Shown: one piece after another, positions 7,440 to 15,403 of the stretch | Layout: every line of letters begins with the position of its first letter | Numbering within the stretch: position 1 is the stretch's first letter | Origin: Candidatus Omnitrophota bacterium | GTDB lineage: Bacteria; Omnitrophota; Gorgyraeia; Zapsychrales; Fredricksoniimonadaceae | Length of the DNA stretch: 43,247 nt | Direction of reading: 5' to 3' | NCBI GenBank assembly: GCA_903861305.1 | Contig: CAIOTT010000036.1 | Location: forward strand, 1 to 43,247 | Position numbers and translations under genes: made by a program | Notes under the pieces: model-generated | The model's input: only the letters and a program-made list of their open reading frames with translations | Told to the model about the DNA's origin: nothing | The model's database searches: none

Positions 7440-8380
7440 TTGGTCAAGCGTTCGAGGAAGACGTTTGATGACTATATTCTGGAGTATCGTATCTACAGGA
7501 ATGCTCAAGGGAAAGAGTTTGTGCTGGTGCTCACGCTTAAGAATGATGGCTCTCTGTTCGTGATACCGGGAATGCTCCATGATGAGATAATTCAAAGGAG
7601 GATGGCTCAGGTAGATGCGACCGTGCAATTGTCTTTAGACATCGGGGATGTGGTTGGGACGGATGCCGTCTCGAAATTCAAATACATGCCCGCTGGCAAT
7701 GGATATCAGAATTCAACAGAGGGTGTTTCTGTAGGATATGATGCTTATTTATCCACGGATACGAAAGAGGCCGGGATCTTATTTCATCCTGTTTTCAAAG
7801 GAGATCAGTCAGGCCAGCCGCAGATGATCAAGCGTTCGAGGAAGACGTTCGATGGCTATACCCTGGAGTATCGTATCTATAGAAATGCCCAAGGGAAAGA
7901 GTTTGTGCTGGTATTCACGCTTAAGAATGACGGCTCTCTGTTTATTATACCGGGAATGCTCCATGATGAGGTGATTCAAAAGAGGATCGGTCAGGTAGAC
8001 GCCCCCGCGCAATTGTCTTTAGACACCCGGAACGTGGTCGGAACGGAAGGCGTTTCAAGCTATAAAAAACTGCCGTCCCTTCTTGATGGGTATACAAGTT
8101 CAGATGGGAGTATTTCCGTAAAATACGATGCTTATTATTCCCAGAGCAAGCGAGAGGTCGGTATCCAGTTTAAAGGCGATGAGTGGCAGATGGTCGAGCG
8201 CTCTAGGAAGTCGTTCTTTGGCGGATCGATCCGGGAATATCGTGTTTATAAAAACGCCCGAACAGGGAAAGAGTTTGTTCTTTATATAATGAATATGCAG
8301 GATGGCTACGTTGGTACACTTCCTGATAAGCGTAATGATGTAAAGATGCGCAGGTGGATGGAGGTTGCTATCCCGTTGTC
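6879..8380 (+). repeat. Four tandem protein repeats of 122-128 residues
   Basis: Repeat starts are at 6879, 7245, 7629 and 8013. The units begin LPLDTGDI, LSLDTGDV, LSLDIGDV and LSLDTRNV. Each contains a GY..(L/P)(D/T)(G)..SV.YD block, a KRS or ERS(R/V)K block and an EYR(I/V)Y(R/K)NA block. Units 2 and 3 (384 bp each) are nearly identical at DNA level, pointing to a recent duplication. Units 1 and 4 are more alike in the SSDGSISV region, suggesting that 2 and 3 expanded inside an older pair. The fold is unknown to me. Confidence 0.85.
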
Positions 8381-9443
8381 CGACAACATTCTTCAGGACG
8401 CGGGGAAAGGATTAATGGCCGCGCTAGATATGTCTATGACGCAAAAGAATGAGCCCGGCGTGTCACAGGAGTCTCAGGAAGCCGGGAGAGCCCTCTTTAC
8501 CGCATTGCAAGGAAGCGTAACCTATGAACCTAAACAGGATGGCAAGGCCACCGAGGTCACTGTTCACTTCACTGATAGAGTACGAAAGGCTATCAGCGGT
8601 CTGTGGGCTGTCGCGTATCCAGAACAGTCATTGTCTGATGGTGAGCCCAGCGCAGAAGAGCTCGTCAAGATCAAGGAGATAGCCCAGTCGTTCTTTGCCC
8701 CTCATGAAGTTGAGGTCGCTAAAGACCGGATAAAGGTCGTCTTTCCAGTATCAATACCAGATGTAAAGGAAGGGCTTGATCTGGCGATGAGCAGCGGTGA
8801 TGCGATCAACTTGATGAGTGCGGCGCTGACGATGTATGCCGGCGTTACATCCTTCCAAGCGAAGAACTACAATATGGGTGCGATATTGATCACTTCTTCG
8901 TTGGCGGTCCTTTTGGGTGTCTTTTTGAACACGAAAAGCAAATCAAACCGCAGGTACATAAAGGAGAATCGAGTTATTACTGAGGATGTCCGAGGGACAA
9001 CTATTACTTTACCCCGACCCAAAGTGCCGCCAATAACTGACAGTGAGTGGACCACAATAGAAGCTGATCTTGTGAAAGCCTTGAAGTTGACAGAAGTTCA
9101 TTCAATAATTTATGGTGAGAATGAAACAAGTGTTGTGACGAGAGAACTGTCTAAAGCTGACGCAGAGAAGAAAATCGAGGATATGGCCAGCACGACAGGT
9201 GAGAAAAGGTCACCCCAGGACCTTGGTGGTATCGACCTGAATGCCAGGAACATGGGGCTGGAGGTTGCCAGGGACGGGAAGGGCGTTGACATGAAATTCG
9301 ACCCGGCCATGGTCGCGGAATTCCAGAAAGGTGATTTTACGGGCGTTGAGGGGATCATCCTCAGGATCGTCCCGCTTCAAAGTCCTTTCCAGGCCCTGGG
9401 CATGGAGGCAAGCCCAGCGGGCGATGAGTTGGCAAAAGGCTAG
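7440..9443 (+). CDS. C-terminal segment of the repeat protein, after the second TAG
   Basis: Open frame of 667 codons continuing repeat 2 (from its middle), repeats 3 and 4, an alpha/beta region with a VTVHFTDRVRKAISGLW block, a hydrophobic segment (ILITSSLAVLLGVFL) and the conserved C-terminal block GGIDLNARNMGLEV. It starts in mid-repeat with TTG immediately after the TAG and has no ribosome site, so it is best read as the remainder of the 5601 gene. The gene ends in TAG at 9441-9443, 33 nt before a strong hairpin terminator. Function unknown. Confidence 0.55.
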   Translation: MVKRSRKTFDDYILEYRIYRNAQGKEFVLVLTLKNDGSLFVIPGMLHDEIIQRRMAQVDATVQLSLDIGDVVGTDAVSKFKYMPAGNGYQNSTEGVSVGYDAYLSTDTKEAGILFHPVFKGDQSGQPQMIKRSRKTFDGYTLEYRIYRNAQGKEFVLVFTLKNDGSLFIIPGMLHDEVIQKRIGQVDAPAQLSLDTRNVVGTEGVSSYKKLPSLLDGYTSSDGSISVKYDAYYSQSKREVGIQFKGDEWQMVERSRKSFFGGSIREYRVYKNARTGKEFVLYIMNMQDGYVGTLPDKRNDVKMRRWMEVAIPLSDNILQDAGKGLMAALDMSMTQKNEPGVSQESQEAGRALFTALQGSVTYEPKQDGKATEVTVHFTDRVRKAISGLWAVAYPEQSLSDGEPSAEELVKIKEIAQSFFAPHEVEVAKDRIKVVFPVSIPDVKEGLDLAMSSGDAINLMSAALTMYAGVTSFQAKNYNMGAILITSSLAVLLGVFLNTKSKSNRRYIKENRVITEDVRGTTITLPRPKVPPITDSEWTTIEADLVKALKLTEVHSIIYGENETSVVTRELSKADAEKKIEDMASTTGEKRSPQDLGGIDLNARNMGLEVARDGKGVDMKFDPAMVAEFQKGDFTGVEGIILRIVPLQSPFQALGMEASPAGDELAKG

Positions 9444-9476
9444 GATCAGCAGAACTTAAGATCGCTTGAATATAGG

Positions 9477-9516
9477 AACCTCCGTTTGGCCTTGATCGGC
9501 CGAGCGGAGGTTTTGT
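9477..9516 (+). terminator. Rho-independent terminator after the repeat-protein gene
   Basis: AACCTCCG (9477-9484) pairs perfectly with CGGAGGTT (9505-9512). An inner GGCC/GGCC pair extends the hairpin, and TTTTGTATTTG follows. It separates the repeat-protein gene from the nqr operon. Confidence 0.85.
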
Positions 9517-9530
9517 ATTTGTTCATCAAG

Positions 9531-9568
9531 AAAAAATATTTTCTATATACAAAGGGTTGTCATATAGG
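9531..9568 (+). promoter_or_regulatory. AT-rich palindrome plus CAAAGGG upstream of nqrA, shared with the ACAD/etf operon
   Basis: AAAAAATATTTT (9531-9542) is followed by CTATATA and CAAAGGG (9550-9556), then TTGTCATATAGG. A closely similar order and spacing occurs at 38706-38743 upstream of the acyl-CoA dehydrogenase gene. It is the only plausible regulatory region ahead of the nqr operon. A -10-like TATAGG (9563-9568) is weak, so the exact promoter is uncertain. Confidence 0.4.
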
Positions 9569-9598
9569 GTAAAATCGGTAACTCGAAAGCGATATCTA

Positions 9599-10948
9599 AT
9601 GCCAACTGTTATAATTCAAAAAGGCCGCGATATACCGCTCAAAGGGCGTGCCAGCGCTGAACTTAAGGCGTTGCCGTTGCCTTCAGAGTGTATTTTCCCC
9701 TTCCTTGACTTCGCTCCCAGACAATTCCGCCTGCTCATCAAGGAAGGCGACAAGGTCCTTGTCGGTTCGCCTATCGCGGAAGACCGTGAACATCCGGGAC
9801 TGGTCCTGGTATCTCCGGTCAGCGGAGCGGTCAAGCATGTCAACCGCGGCGACAAACGGGCCTTATTGTCCATTACGTTGTCGACGGACGGTCAGCAAAC
9901 GCCCGTCCAGCACCAGAAATTTTCTCCGGAGTCGTTGATCGCCCTCTCCCGCGAAGCGGTCATGGAACAGCTTCTCAAGGGCGGTGTCTGGCCTTTCCTG
10001 CGCCAGCGCCCGTTTTCCAGGACAGCAAATCCTTTGAACACCCCCAAGTCCATTTTTGTCAGGGCCATGAATACGGACCCTCTGGCGCCTGATCTTGATG
10101 TTATCCTCAACGGGGTTGAGCGTGAATTCCAGGCCGGGCTTGATGTCCTCAAGCGCCTTACCCCGGGGAATGTCTATCTGTGTTTTGACGCCAAGGCAAA
10201 AGCCAGGGCCCTGACCGGGGCTTCCCATGTTGAGTCTGTAGCTTTTTCAGGCCCTCATCCCGCCGGCAATGTGGGGACGCATATCCATCATTGCGATCCT
10301 GTTGGCAAGGGTGATGTGGTGTGGTTCATGGAAGCCCAGGATGTGGTGCGCGCGGGTCGGCTTTTTCTTGACGGTGTGTTTTATCCCTCCAGGATCATCG
10401 CCGTTACTGGTGAAGGCGCTTCACTCCGTTCGCATGTCAAAACGGTCCTGGGGGCCTCGGTGGCGTATGTTCTTGGTGACAAAAAGGATGATGCCTTGCG
10501 CTATATTTCAGGCAGCGTCCTTAGCGGCAGCGATGTGGGTTATGACGGCGGTGTCGGCCTTTTCGATGCGCAGGTGACGGTCATACCGGCCGGCGGCGCG
10601 CGAAAGTTCTTCGGTTGGCTCATGCCCATGTTCAAGGATTACAGCTTTTCACGGACCGTCGCGTCGGCCCTGGCGCCGCAGCGGGACGTGTCTTTGGATA
10701 CGGAGGTCCATGGCGGTTTGCGTGCCGTGGTCGTCAATGACCTCTATGATGAACTTAACGCCATTGATGTGATGACATATTTTTTGATCAAGGCGATCTA
10801 TGGCCACCAGATCGAGGAAATGATCCGCCTTGGCATCCTTGAATGCGCGCCTGAAGATTTCGCGCTGGCGACGTTCGCGTGCCCGTCCAAGGTCGACGTG
10901 GGCGCGGTCATCCAGCGCGGGCTCGACATGATAGAGAAGGAAGGCTGA
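9599..10948 (+). CDS. nqrA: Na+-translocating NADH:quinone reductase subunit A
   Basis: A 449-residue peripheral subunit of the six-subunit Na+-NQR, near the family's usual length. It lacks cofactor-binding Cys motifs, as expected. Family blocks include LKGRAS near the N-terminus, FDFAPRQF-like lipoyl/quinone-site sequence (LDFAPRQFRLL), VSGAVKHVNRGDKRALL and a C-terminal SKVDVGAVIQRGLDMIEKEG. The frame is open from 9557, but NqrA homology begins at the ATG at 9599 (PTVIIQKGRDIPLKG). No strong ribosome site is visible before it. It is the first gene of nqrABCDEF; nqrB starts 6 nt after its stop. NQR oxidises NADH, reduces quinone and pumps Na+ outward. Confidence 0.95.
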   Translation: MPTVIIQKGRDIPLKGRASAELKALPLPSECIFPFLDFAPRQFRLLIKEGDKVLVGSPIAEDREHPGLVLVSPVSGAVKHVNRGDKRALLSITLSTDGQQTPVQHQKFSPESLIALSREAVMEQLLKGGVWPFLRQRPFSRTANPLNTPKSIFVRAMNTDPLAPDLDVILNGVEREFQAGLDVLKRLTPGNVYLCFDAKAKARALTGASHVESVAFSGPHPAGNVGTHIHHCDPVGKGDVVWFMEAQDVVRAGRLFLDGVFYPSRIIAVTGEGASLRSHVKTVLGASVAYVLGDKKDDALRYISGSVLSGSDVGYDGGVGLFDAQVTVIPAGGARKFFGWLMPMFKDYSFSRTVASALAPQRDVSLDTEVHGGLRAVVVNDLYDELNAIDVMTYFLIKAIYGHQIEEMIRLGILECAPEDFALATFACPSKVDVGAVIQRGLDMIEKEG

Positions 10949-10954
10949 ACGCTC

Positions 10955-12124
10955 ATGGGAAACGATCTGATCCGTAAAGCCATGGATGATCTTGGAAAGA
11001 ATTTTTCCAAGGGGAAACCTCTGGAAAAATTGCATCCGCTTTACGAAGCCATTGACGGATTTCTTTTTACATCCGGGGCGATCGCCAGGAAAGCGCCGTT
11101 CGTCAGGGATGCCTGGGACCTCAAGCGCGTTATGGTCATCGTTGTTCTCGCCCTTATCCCTTCCACGCTGTTTGGGATCTTCAACGCGGGCTATCAGGCG
11201 CAGAACGCTTTGGGCCTTGCGCATGCATGGCCGGATGCGGTTCTCAGAGGGTTGCAGATCGTCCTGCCTGTTATTTTTGTCAGCTACGCCGTGGGCGGGT
11301 TCTGGGAGGTCCTTTTTGCCTGTGTCCGCAAGCATGAGATCAATGAAGGTTTTTTTGTCACGGGACTCCTGTTCGCGTTGACTTTGCCGCCGCATATCCC
11401 GTTATGGCAGGTTGCGGCGGGCGTATCCTTTGGCGTGGTCGTTGGCAAGGAAATATTCGGCGGGACGGGGATGAACATTGTCAATCCGGCGCTCGCGGGC
11501 CGGGCGTTCCTGTTCTTCGCGTACCCCGCCCAGATGTCCGGGGAAGCGGTTTGGTACGGGGTTGATGGCGTGACACGGGCGACACCCCTGGCGACCATGG
11601 CGTCGGTGCCGGCGGGTACTACCGGCGTTGCGGCCTTGCACCAGGCCGGCTATACCTGGTCCCAGCTTTTTTACGGTTTTATTCCCGGCTCCATCGGCGA
11701 GACCTCCAAGCTGGCCTGTTTGATCGGCCTGGCTTTCCTTCTTATTACGGGCGTTGCGAGTTGGCGGATCATTGCGGGATGCGTGGCGGGGCTCGTGAGT
11801 GTTGCGAGCCTGATAGGCTTCCTTCATGTCAAGACAGTCCATCCGGTGCTTCCGTTCGAATGGCACCTTGTCCTGGGCGGGTTTGCATTCGGCGCCATTT
11901 TTATGGCCACGGACCCTGTGTCCGCGTCGGCCACAAGGCTGGGCCGGTGGATCTATGGCTTCTTGATCGGTGCGCTGGTTGTTTTTATCAGGACGTTCAA
12001 TCCCGCGTATCCGGAAGCCGTGATGCTGTCGATTCTTCTGATGAATATTTTTGCGCCCATGATCGACCATTATGTGGTTGAAGGCCATATTAACAGGAGA
12101 ACGCCGCGTGCCCAAGCGAAGTGA
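10955..12124 (+). CDS. nqrB: Na+-NQR subunit B (RnfD-like, covalent FMN)
   Basis: A 389-residue integral membrane subunit holding riboflavin and a covalently bound FMN. The acceptor site is seen as DGVTRATPLA, which fits the D-G-x-[ST]-x-A-T pattern recognised by ApbE; the second Thr (in RAT) is the expected attachment residue. The cytosolic N-terminal stretch (FLFTSGAIARKAPFVRDAWDLKR) and multiple helices such as VVLALIPSTLFGIFNAGYQ match the family. NqrB is the main ion-translocating subunit. The stop lies 17 nt inside nqrC if nqrC starts at GTG 12108. An apbE gene lies in the same window. Confidence 0.96.
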   Translation: MGNDLIRKAMDDLGKNFSKGKPLEKLHPLYEAIDGFLFTSGAIARKAPFVRDAWDLKRVMVIVVLALIPSTLFGIFNAGYQAQNALGLAHAWPDAVLRGLQIVLPVIFVSYAVGGFWEVLFACVRKHEINEGFFVTGLLFALTLPPHIPLWQVAAGVSFGVVVGKEIFGGTGMNIVNPALAGRAFLFFAYPAQMSGEAVWYGVDGVTRATPLATMASVPAGTTGVAALHQAGYTWSQLFYGFIPGSIGETSKLACLIGLAFLLITGVASWRIIAGCVAGLVSVASLIGFLHVKTVHPVLPFEWHLVLGGFAFGAIFMATDPVSASATRLGRWIYGFLIGALVVFIRTFNPAYPEAVMLSILLMNIFAPMIDHYVVEGHINRRTPRAQAK

Positions 12125-12824
12125 ATTCTATCCTGTCGGTTTTGCTTTTGTCATCTGCGCTGTGGCCAGCCTTTTGCTGGCGTCCGTGTCGCAGGGGCTC
12201 AAGCCCATGCAGGAACTTAACATGGGCCTGGACCTGAAAAAGAACATCCTCCGGTCGGTCAAGCTTACCCCGCCGGTTCCACCACATGCCAGTCCCAGGG
12301 AAGTGACGCAGATCTATACGGACGCGATCCAACTGGCTGTCATTGACGATCAGGGCAATATTGTTCCCGGCAAGAAACCCGATGATATCAAGGGACGGCA
12401 AGGCCTTTATCCTTTGTTCATTTATCAGAAGGGCGGTATCGTTCAGGGGTATTGTTTCCCGATCGAAGGCAAAGGGCTGTGGTCCATGCTTTACGGTTAT
12501 ATGTCGATCGAGCCTGACGGAAAAACGGTGCGCGGGATCACCTTTTACAAGGAAGGCGAAACCCCGGGGCTTGGTGGCGAGATCGAGGCTTTGTGGTTCC
12601 AGAAAAATTTCGAAGGCAAGAAAATATGGGATGATGTCCGTCAACAGACGGTCCCGCTGGCCGTGGCCAAGGGCAAGGTCCAGGACCGGATGCCCAAGGA
12701 AAAGTGGCCTTATTATGTCGATGGTATCAGCGGCGCCACATTGACGGGCAAGGGTGTGAGCGCGCTGTTGGAGAGCTGGATCAGGACTTACGAGCCGTTC
12801 TTCATGAAACTCCACAGGAATTAG
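12108..12824 (+). CDS. nqrC: Na+-NQR subunit C (FMN-binding, RnfG-like)
   Basis: A 238-residue subunit with one N-terminal membrane helix (about residues 8-27) and a periplasmic FMN_bind domain. The flavinylation motif DGISGATLTGKGV is intact near the C-terminus, with Thr of SGAT as acceptor. Other family signs are GLWSMLYGYMSIEPDGKTV and FYKEGETPGLGGEI. The frame is open from 12072, but I place the start at GTG 12108 because AGGAG lies at 12095-12099 and the protein then begins VPKRSEFYPVGF, as in homologues. The stop is TAG. nqrD is in the same frame 12 nt later, so this TAG must terminate to keep NqrC and NqrD separate. Confidence 0.95.
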   Translation: MPKRSEFYPVGFAFVICAVASLLLASVSQGLKPMQELNMGLDLKKNILRSVKLTPPVPPHASPREVTQIYTDAIQLAVIDDQGNIVPGKKPDDIKGRQGLYPLFIYQKGGIVQGYCFPIEGKGLWSMLYGYMSIEPDGKTVRGITFYKEGETPGLGGEIEALWFQKNFEGKKIWDDVRQQTVPLAVAKGKVQDRMPKEKWPYYVDGISGATLTGKGVSALLESWIRTYEPFFMKLHRN

Positions 12825-12836
12825 AGGAAGGTCCTT

Positions 12837-13469
12837 ATGGCCATATTCGGAAAAAAAGAACAACAGATCGTGATGGACGGGATATGGAACAAGAATCCGA
12901 TCGCGTACCTTGTCATGGGCATCTGTTCTGCGCTGGCAGTCACGGTTAAGGTTGAGACCGCGCTGCTCATGGCCATCGGCACCTCGTTCGTGCTTTCTTT
13001 CGCCTGCATGGTGATCTCTTTCCTGCGCAATTACATTCCAAGCAATGTCCGTATCATCATCCAGCTGACGGTCATCGCGTCGCTGGTCATCATTGTCGAC
13101 CAGGTCATGAAAGCGTACGCGTATGAGATCAGCAAGCAGATGAGCGTTTTTGTCGGTTTGATCATCACCAATACCCTTGTCATGGGGCGGACGGAAGGGT
13201 ATGCCATGAACAATCCCCCCTGGCCGTCATTCCTCGACGGCCTTGGGAATGCCATCGGCTACAGCGGGATGATCCTGACCGTGGCCGCGATGCGGGAGAT
13301 CTTCGGCAGCGGGACATTCCTGGGCCATCAGGTCATCCCCCAGGCTTTTTACCAGGCCGGTTATATCAACAACAGCATGCTGCTGCTGGCGCCTGGGGCG
13401 TTCTTTTTGCTGGCAGCGATCGTTTGTCTCCAGCGTTCGATATCGGGTTACAAGGAAGAACAACAGTAA
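12837..13469 (+). CDS. nqrD: Na+-NQR subunit D, with one conserved Cys replaced
   Basis: A 210-residue membrane subunit with about six helices. In Vibrio, NqrD and NqrE together hold an intramembrane iron-sulfur centre through two Cys each. Here the first NqrD Cys is present (MGICSALAV), but the second, in the family consensus ITNCIVMGR, reads ITNTLVMGR, so Thr113 replaces Cys. Both NqrE Cys residues remain. The rest is standard, including SKQMSVFVGLIITN and LGNAIGY. AGGAAGG precedes the ATG, and nqrE follows 9 nt after the stop. The family assignment is firm; the ligand change is the odd point. Confidence 0.95.
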   Translation: MAIFGKKEQQIVMDGIWNKNPIAYLVMGICSALAVTVKVETALLMAIGTSFVLSFACMVISFLRNYIPSNVRIIIQLTVIASLVIIVDQVMKAYAYEISKQMSVFVGLIITNTLVMGRTEGYAMNNPPWPSFLDGLGNAIGYSGMILTVAAMREIFGSGTFLGHQVIPQAFYQAGYINNSMLLLAPGAFFLLAAIVCLQRSISGYKEEQQ

Positions 13470-13478
13470 GGCGGTATT

Positions 13479-14087
13479 ATGGGCCATTATCTGACATTAG
13501 CCATCAAGACCATCTTTATCGAGAATATCCTTCTGGCATATTTTCTGGGGATGTGTTCTTTTTTGGCCTGTTCGAAACAGATCAAGACCTCCACCGGTCT
13601 TGCTTTGGCCACGACCTTTATCGCCGGCGTGACCTGCCCTTTGAACTGGGTGCTGAGGGAATATGTCCTGAGGAAAGGATCGCTGGCGTGGGCGGGACTT
13701 CCCAACCTTGATCTTAATTACCTGAGTTTTATTGTTTTTATTGCCACCATTGCGGCGCTGACCCAGATCACGGAAATGGTCGTTGACCGTTACAGCCCCG
13801 CGCTGTACGCGGCTGTCGGCATTTTTCTGCCGCTCATCGCAGTTAATTGCGCGGTGCTGGGGGCGACGTTCTTCATGGACCAGCGGGATTATACGTTCAA
13901 GGAGTCGCTCGTGTACGGCGTGAGCGCCGGTGCCGGGTGGGGGTTGGCGATCATCACGCTTTCCGCTCTTCGCAAAAAACTCTGGTATTCCAATCCGCCG
14001 GATCCCTTGAAGGGATTGGGCATGGCCATGGTCACGACCGGTTTTATGGCCATGGCGTTCATGGCGTTCGCCGGCATTAGTTTCTAA
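13479..14087 (+). CDS. nqrE: Na+-NQR subunit E
   Basis: A 202-residue membrane subunit with about six helices, homologous to NqrD but in opposite membrane orientation. IFIENILLAYFLGMCSFLACSK contains the first iron-sulfur Cys and LPLIAVNCAVLGATFF the second, so both expected ligands are present. The C-terminus (LKGLGMAMVTTGFMAMAFM) is typical. It partners NqrD in carrying electrons across the membrane between NqrF and NqrC. The ATG at 13479 lies 9 nt after nqrD. Confidence 0.96.
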   Translation: MGHYLTLAIKTIFIENILLAYFLGMCSFLACSKQIKTSTGLALATTFIAGVTCPLNWVLREYVLRKGSLAWAGLPNLDLNYLSFIVFIATIAALTQITEMVVDRYSPALYAAVGIFLPLIAVNCAVLGATFFMDQRDYTFKESLVYGVSAGAGWGLAIITLSALRKKLWYSNPPDPLKGLGMAMVTTGFMAMAFMAFAGISF

Positions 14088-14105
14088 ATAATAAGGATCT
14101 GCTTG

Positions 14106-15335
14106 ATGTCATTTGTAAGTTTTGTCCTGTTGAGCGCCTTGTTCTTTTCCATCATCATCATTGTGCTGGTGCTTTTGCTGATCTTTATCGAAAGCCTTGT
14201 GGTGAAGAAAGGCGATTGCCATTTGAAGATCAATGACCAGTGCATGCCCTTTGTCGTCCAGTCCGGGAAAAGCCTTTTGACCGTCCTTTCCGAGAACAAG
14301 ATATTTCTCCCATCAGCGTGCGGCGGCAGGGGCGAGTGCGGCGTGTGCACCTGCCGGGTCACCAAAGGCGGCGGCGAAATACTTCCGACGGAAACAGCCC
14401 AGATTCCGTGGCGCCTGCAGAAAGAGCATTACCGCCTGGCGTGCCAGGTCAAGGTCCGCGAAGACCTTGATATCCTTATCCCGGCCGAGGCGTTCAACGT
14501 CAAGAAGTTCGAATGCGAGGTCATTTCCAACCTCAATGTTGCGACCTTCATCAAGGAACTTGTCCTGCGTTTGCCCCCGAGCGAACCGTTCGATTTCAAG
14601 GCGGGCGGTTATATCCAGATCGATATCCCGGCGTACACGATGAGTTTTCGTGACATTGATGTTGCTCCCGAATACCGTCCCGACTGGGACAAATTCAAGT
14701 TATGGGACCTGAAGGCGCAGAACACAGAGCTTATTTTCCGCGCCTATTCCATGGCCAATTATCCGGGTGAGAAGGGGCTGGTGAAGCTCAATGTCCGCAT
14801 TGCCACCCCGCCCCCGAAGGACATGTCCCTGCCCCCGGGCATCGCGTCATCCTACATTTATCGTCTGAAGCCGGGTGACAAGGTGATGGTCAGCGGGCCA
14901 TACGGGGAATTTTTTATCAAGGATACGCAGAAAGAAATGATCTATATTGGTGGAGGGGCCGGCATGGCGCCTTTACGCAGCCATCTTTTCGAGCTTTTCA
15001 AGAGCCGCCGGACGACGCGCAAGGTCAGTTTCTGGTATGGCGCGCGCTCCCGCCGCGAGATATTTTACGAGGAAGATTTCAGCGCGCTTGAGAAAGAGTT
15101 CCCGAATTTCCAGCATCGTGTGGCGCTTTCGGCGCCGTTGCCGGAGGATAAGTGGCAGGGTGATGTCGGGTTCATCCACCAGGTCCTTTATGAAAAGTAT
15201 TTAAAGAACCATCCTGATCCTGAGGGTTGCGAATATTATTTGTGCGGTCCGGGGCCCATGATCGATGCGGTCAACAAGATGCTGGATTCTTTAGGTGTCC
15301 CGCCGGAGATGATCGCTTACGATAATTTCGGTTGA
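14106..15335 (+). CDS. nqrF: Na+-NQR subunit F, NADH-oxidising flavoprotein
   Basis: A 409-residue electron-input subunit. There is an N-terminal membrane helix (about residues 4-27), then a 2Fe-2S domain with CGGRGECGVC and the distal LACQV Cys, then an FAD domain (RAYSMANYPGE) and an NADH-binding domain (YIGGGAGMAPLRSH; YYLCGPGPMIDAV). The C-terminal aromatic end (IAYDNFG) is as expected. All four 2Fe-2S Cys are present. The start is ATG 14106, after AAGGA; a TTG at 14103 is also in frame. It closes the nqr operon and faces a small convergent NqrM-like gene. Confidence 0.97.
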   Translation: MSFVSFVLLSALFFSIIIIVLVLLLIFIESLVVKKGDCHLKINDQCMPFVVQSGKSLLTVLSENKIFLPSACGGRGECGVCTCRVTKGGGEILPTETAQIPWRLQKEHYRLACQVKVREDLDILIPAEAFNVKKFECEVISNLNVATFIKELVLRLPPSEPFDFKAGGYIQIDIPAYTMSFRDIDVAPEYRPDWDKFKLWDLKAQNTELIFRAYSMANYPGEKGLVKLNVRIATPPPKDMSLPPGIASSYIYRLKPGDKVMVSGPYGEFFIKDTQKEMIYIGGGAGMAPLRSHLFELFKSRRTTRKVSFWYGARSRREIFYEEDFSALEKEFPNFQHRVALSAPLPEDKWQGDVGFIHQVLYEKYLKNHPDPEGCEYYLCGPGPMIDAVNKMLDSLGVPPEMIAYDNFG

Positions 15336-15403
15336 TCCCGGACTTTTTTACGCATTTTCTTGCGCGCAATATTTTCGATGCTATTCTAGGGAGGCGTGAA
15401 AGA

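Larger units (their letters stand above)
5601..9443 (+). pseudogene. Complete 1281-codon frame of the secreted repeat protein, interrupted by two TAG codons
   Basis: The segments 5601-6317, 6318-7439 and 7440-9443 are all in one frame. Reading through TAG codons 239 and 613 gives a continuous protein: signal peptide (1-25), conserved N-terminal domain (about 30-340), hydrophobic segment (about 380-400), four tandem repeats (427 to about 926), a second hydrophobic segment (about 1072-1110) and a C-terminal conserved block beginning at codon 1207 (LGGIDLNARNMG). There is no frameshift. By alignment to sister repeats, TAG at 7437 stands where the others have CAG (Gln); TAG at 6315 also appears to stand for Gln by family recollection. 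It may be a recently inactivated gene or one translated by readthrough. TAG is a normal terminator elsewhere in this window (hemL, nqrC, nadC). Confidence 0.6.

Noticed and set aside
5601-9443. Genome-wide reassignment of TAG to glutamine
   Set aside because: hemL, nqrC, nadC and the GT2 gene end naturally in TAG, and reading TAG in nqrC would fuse NqrC to NqrD. Local readthrough or mutation is more likely.
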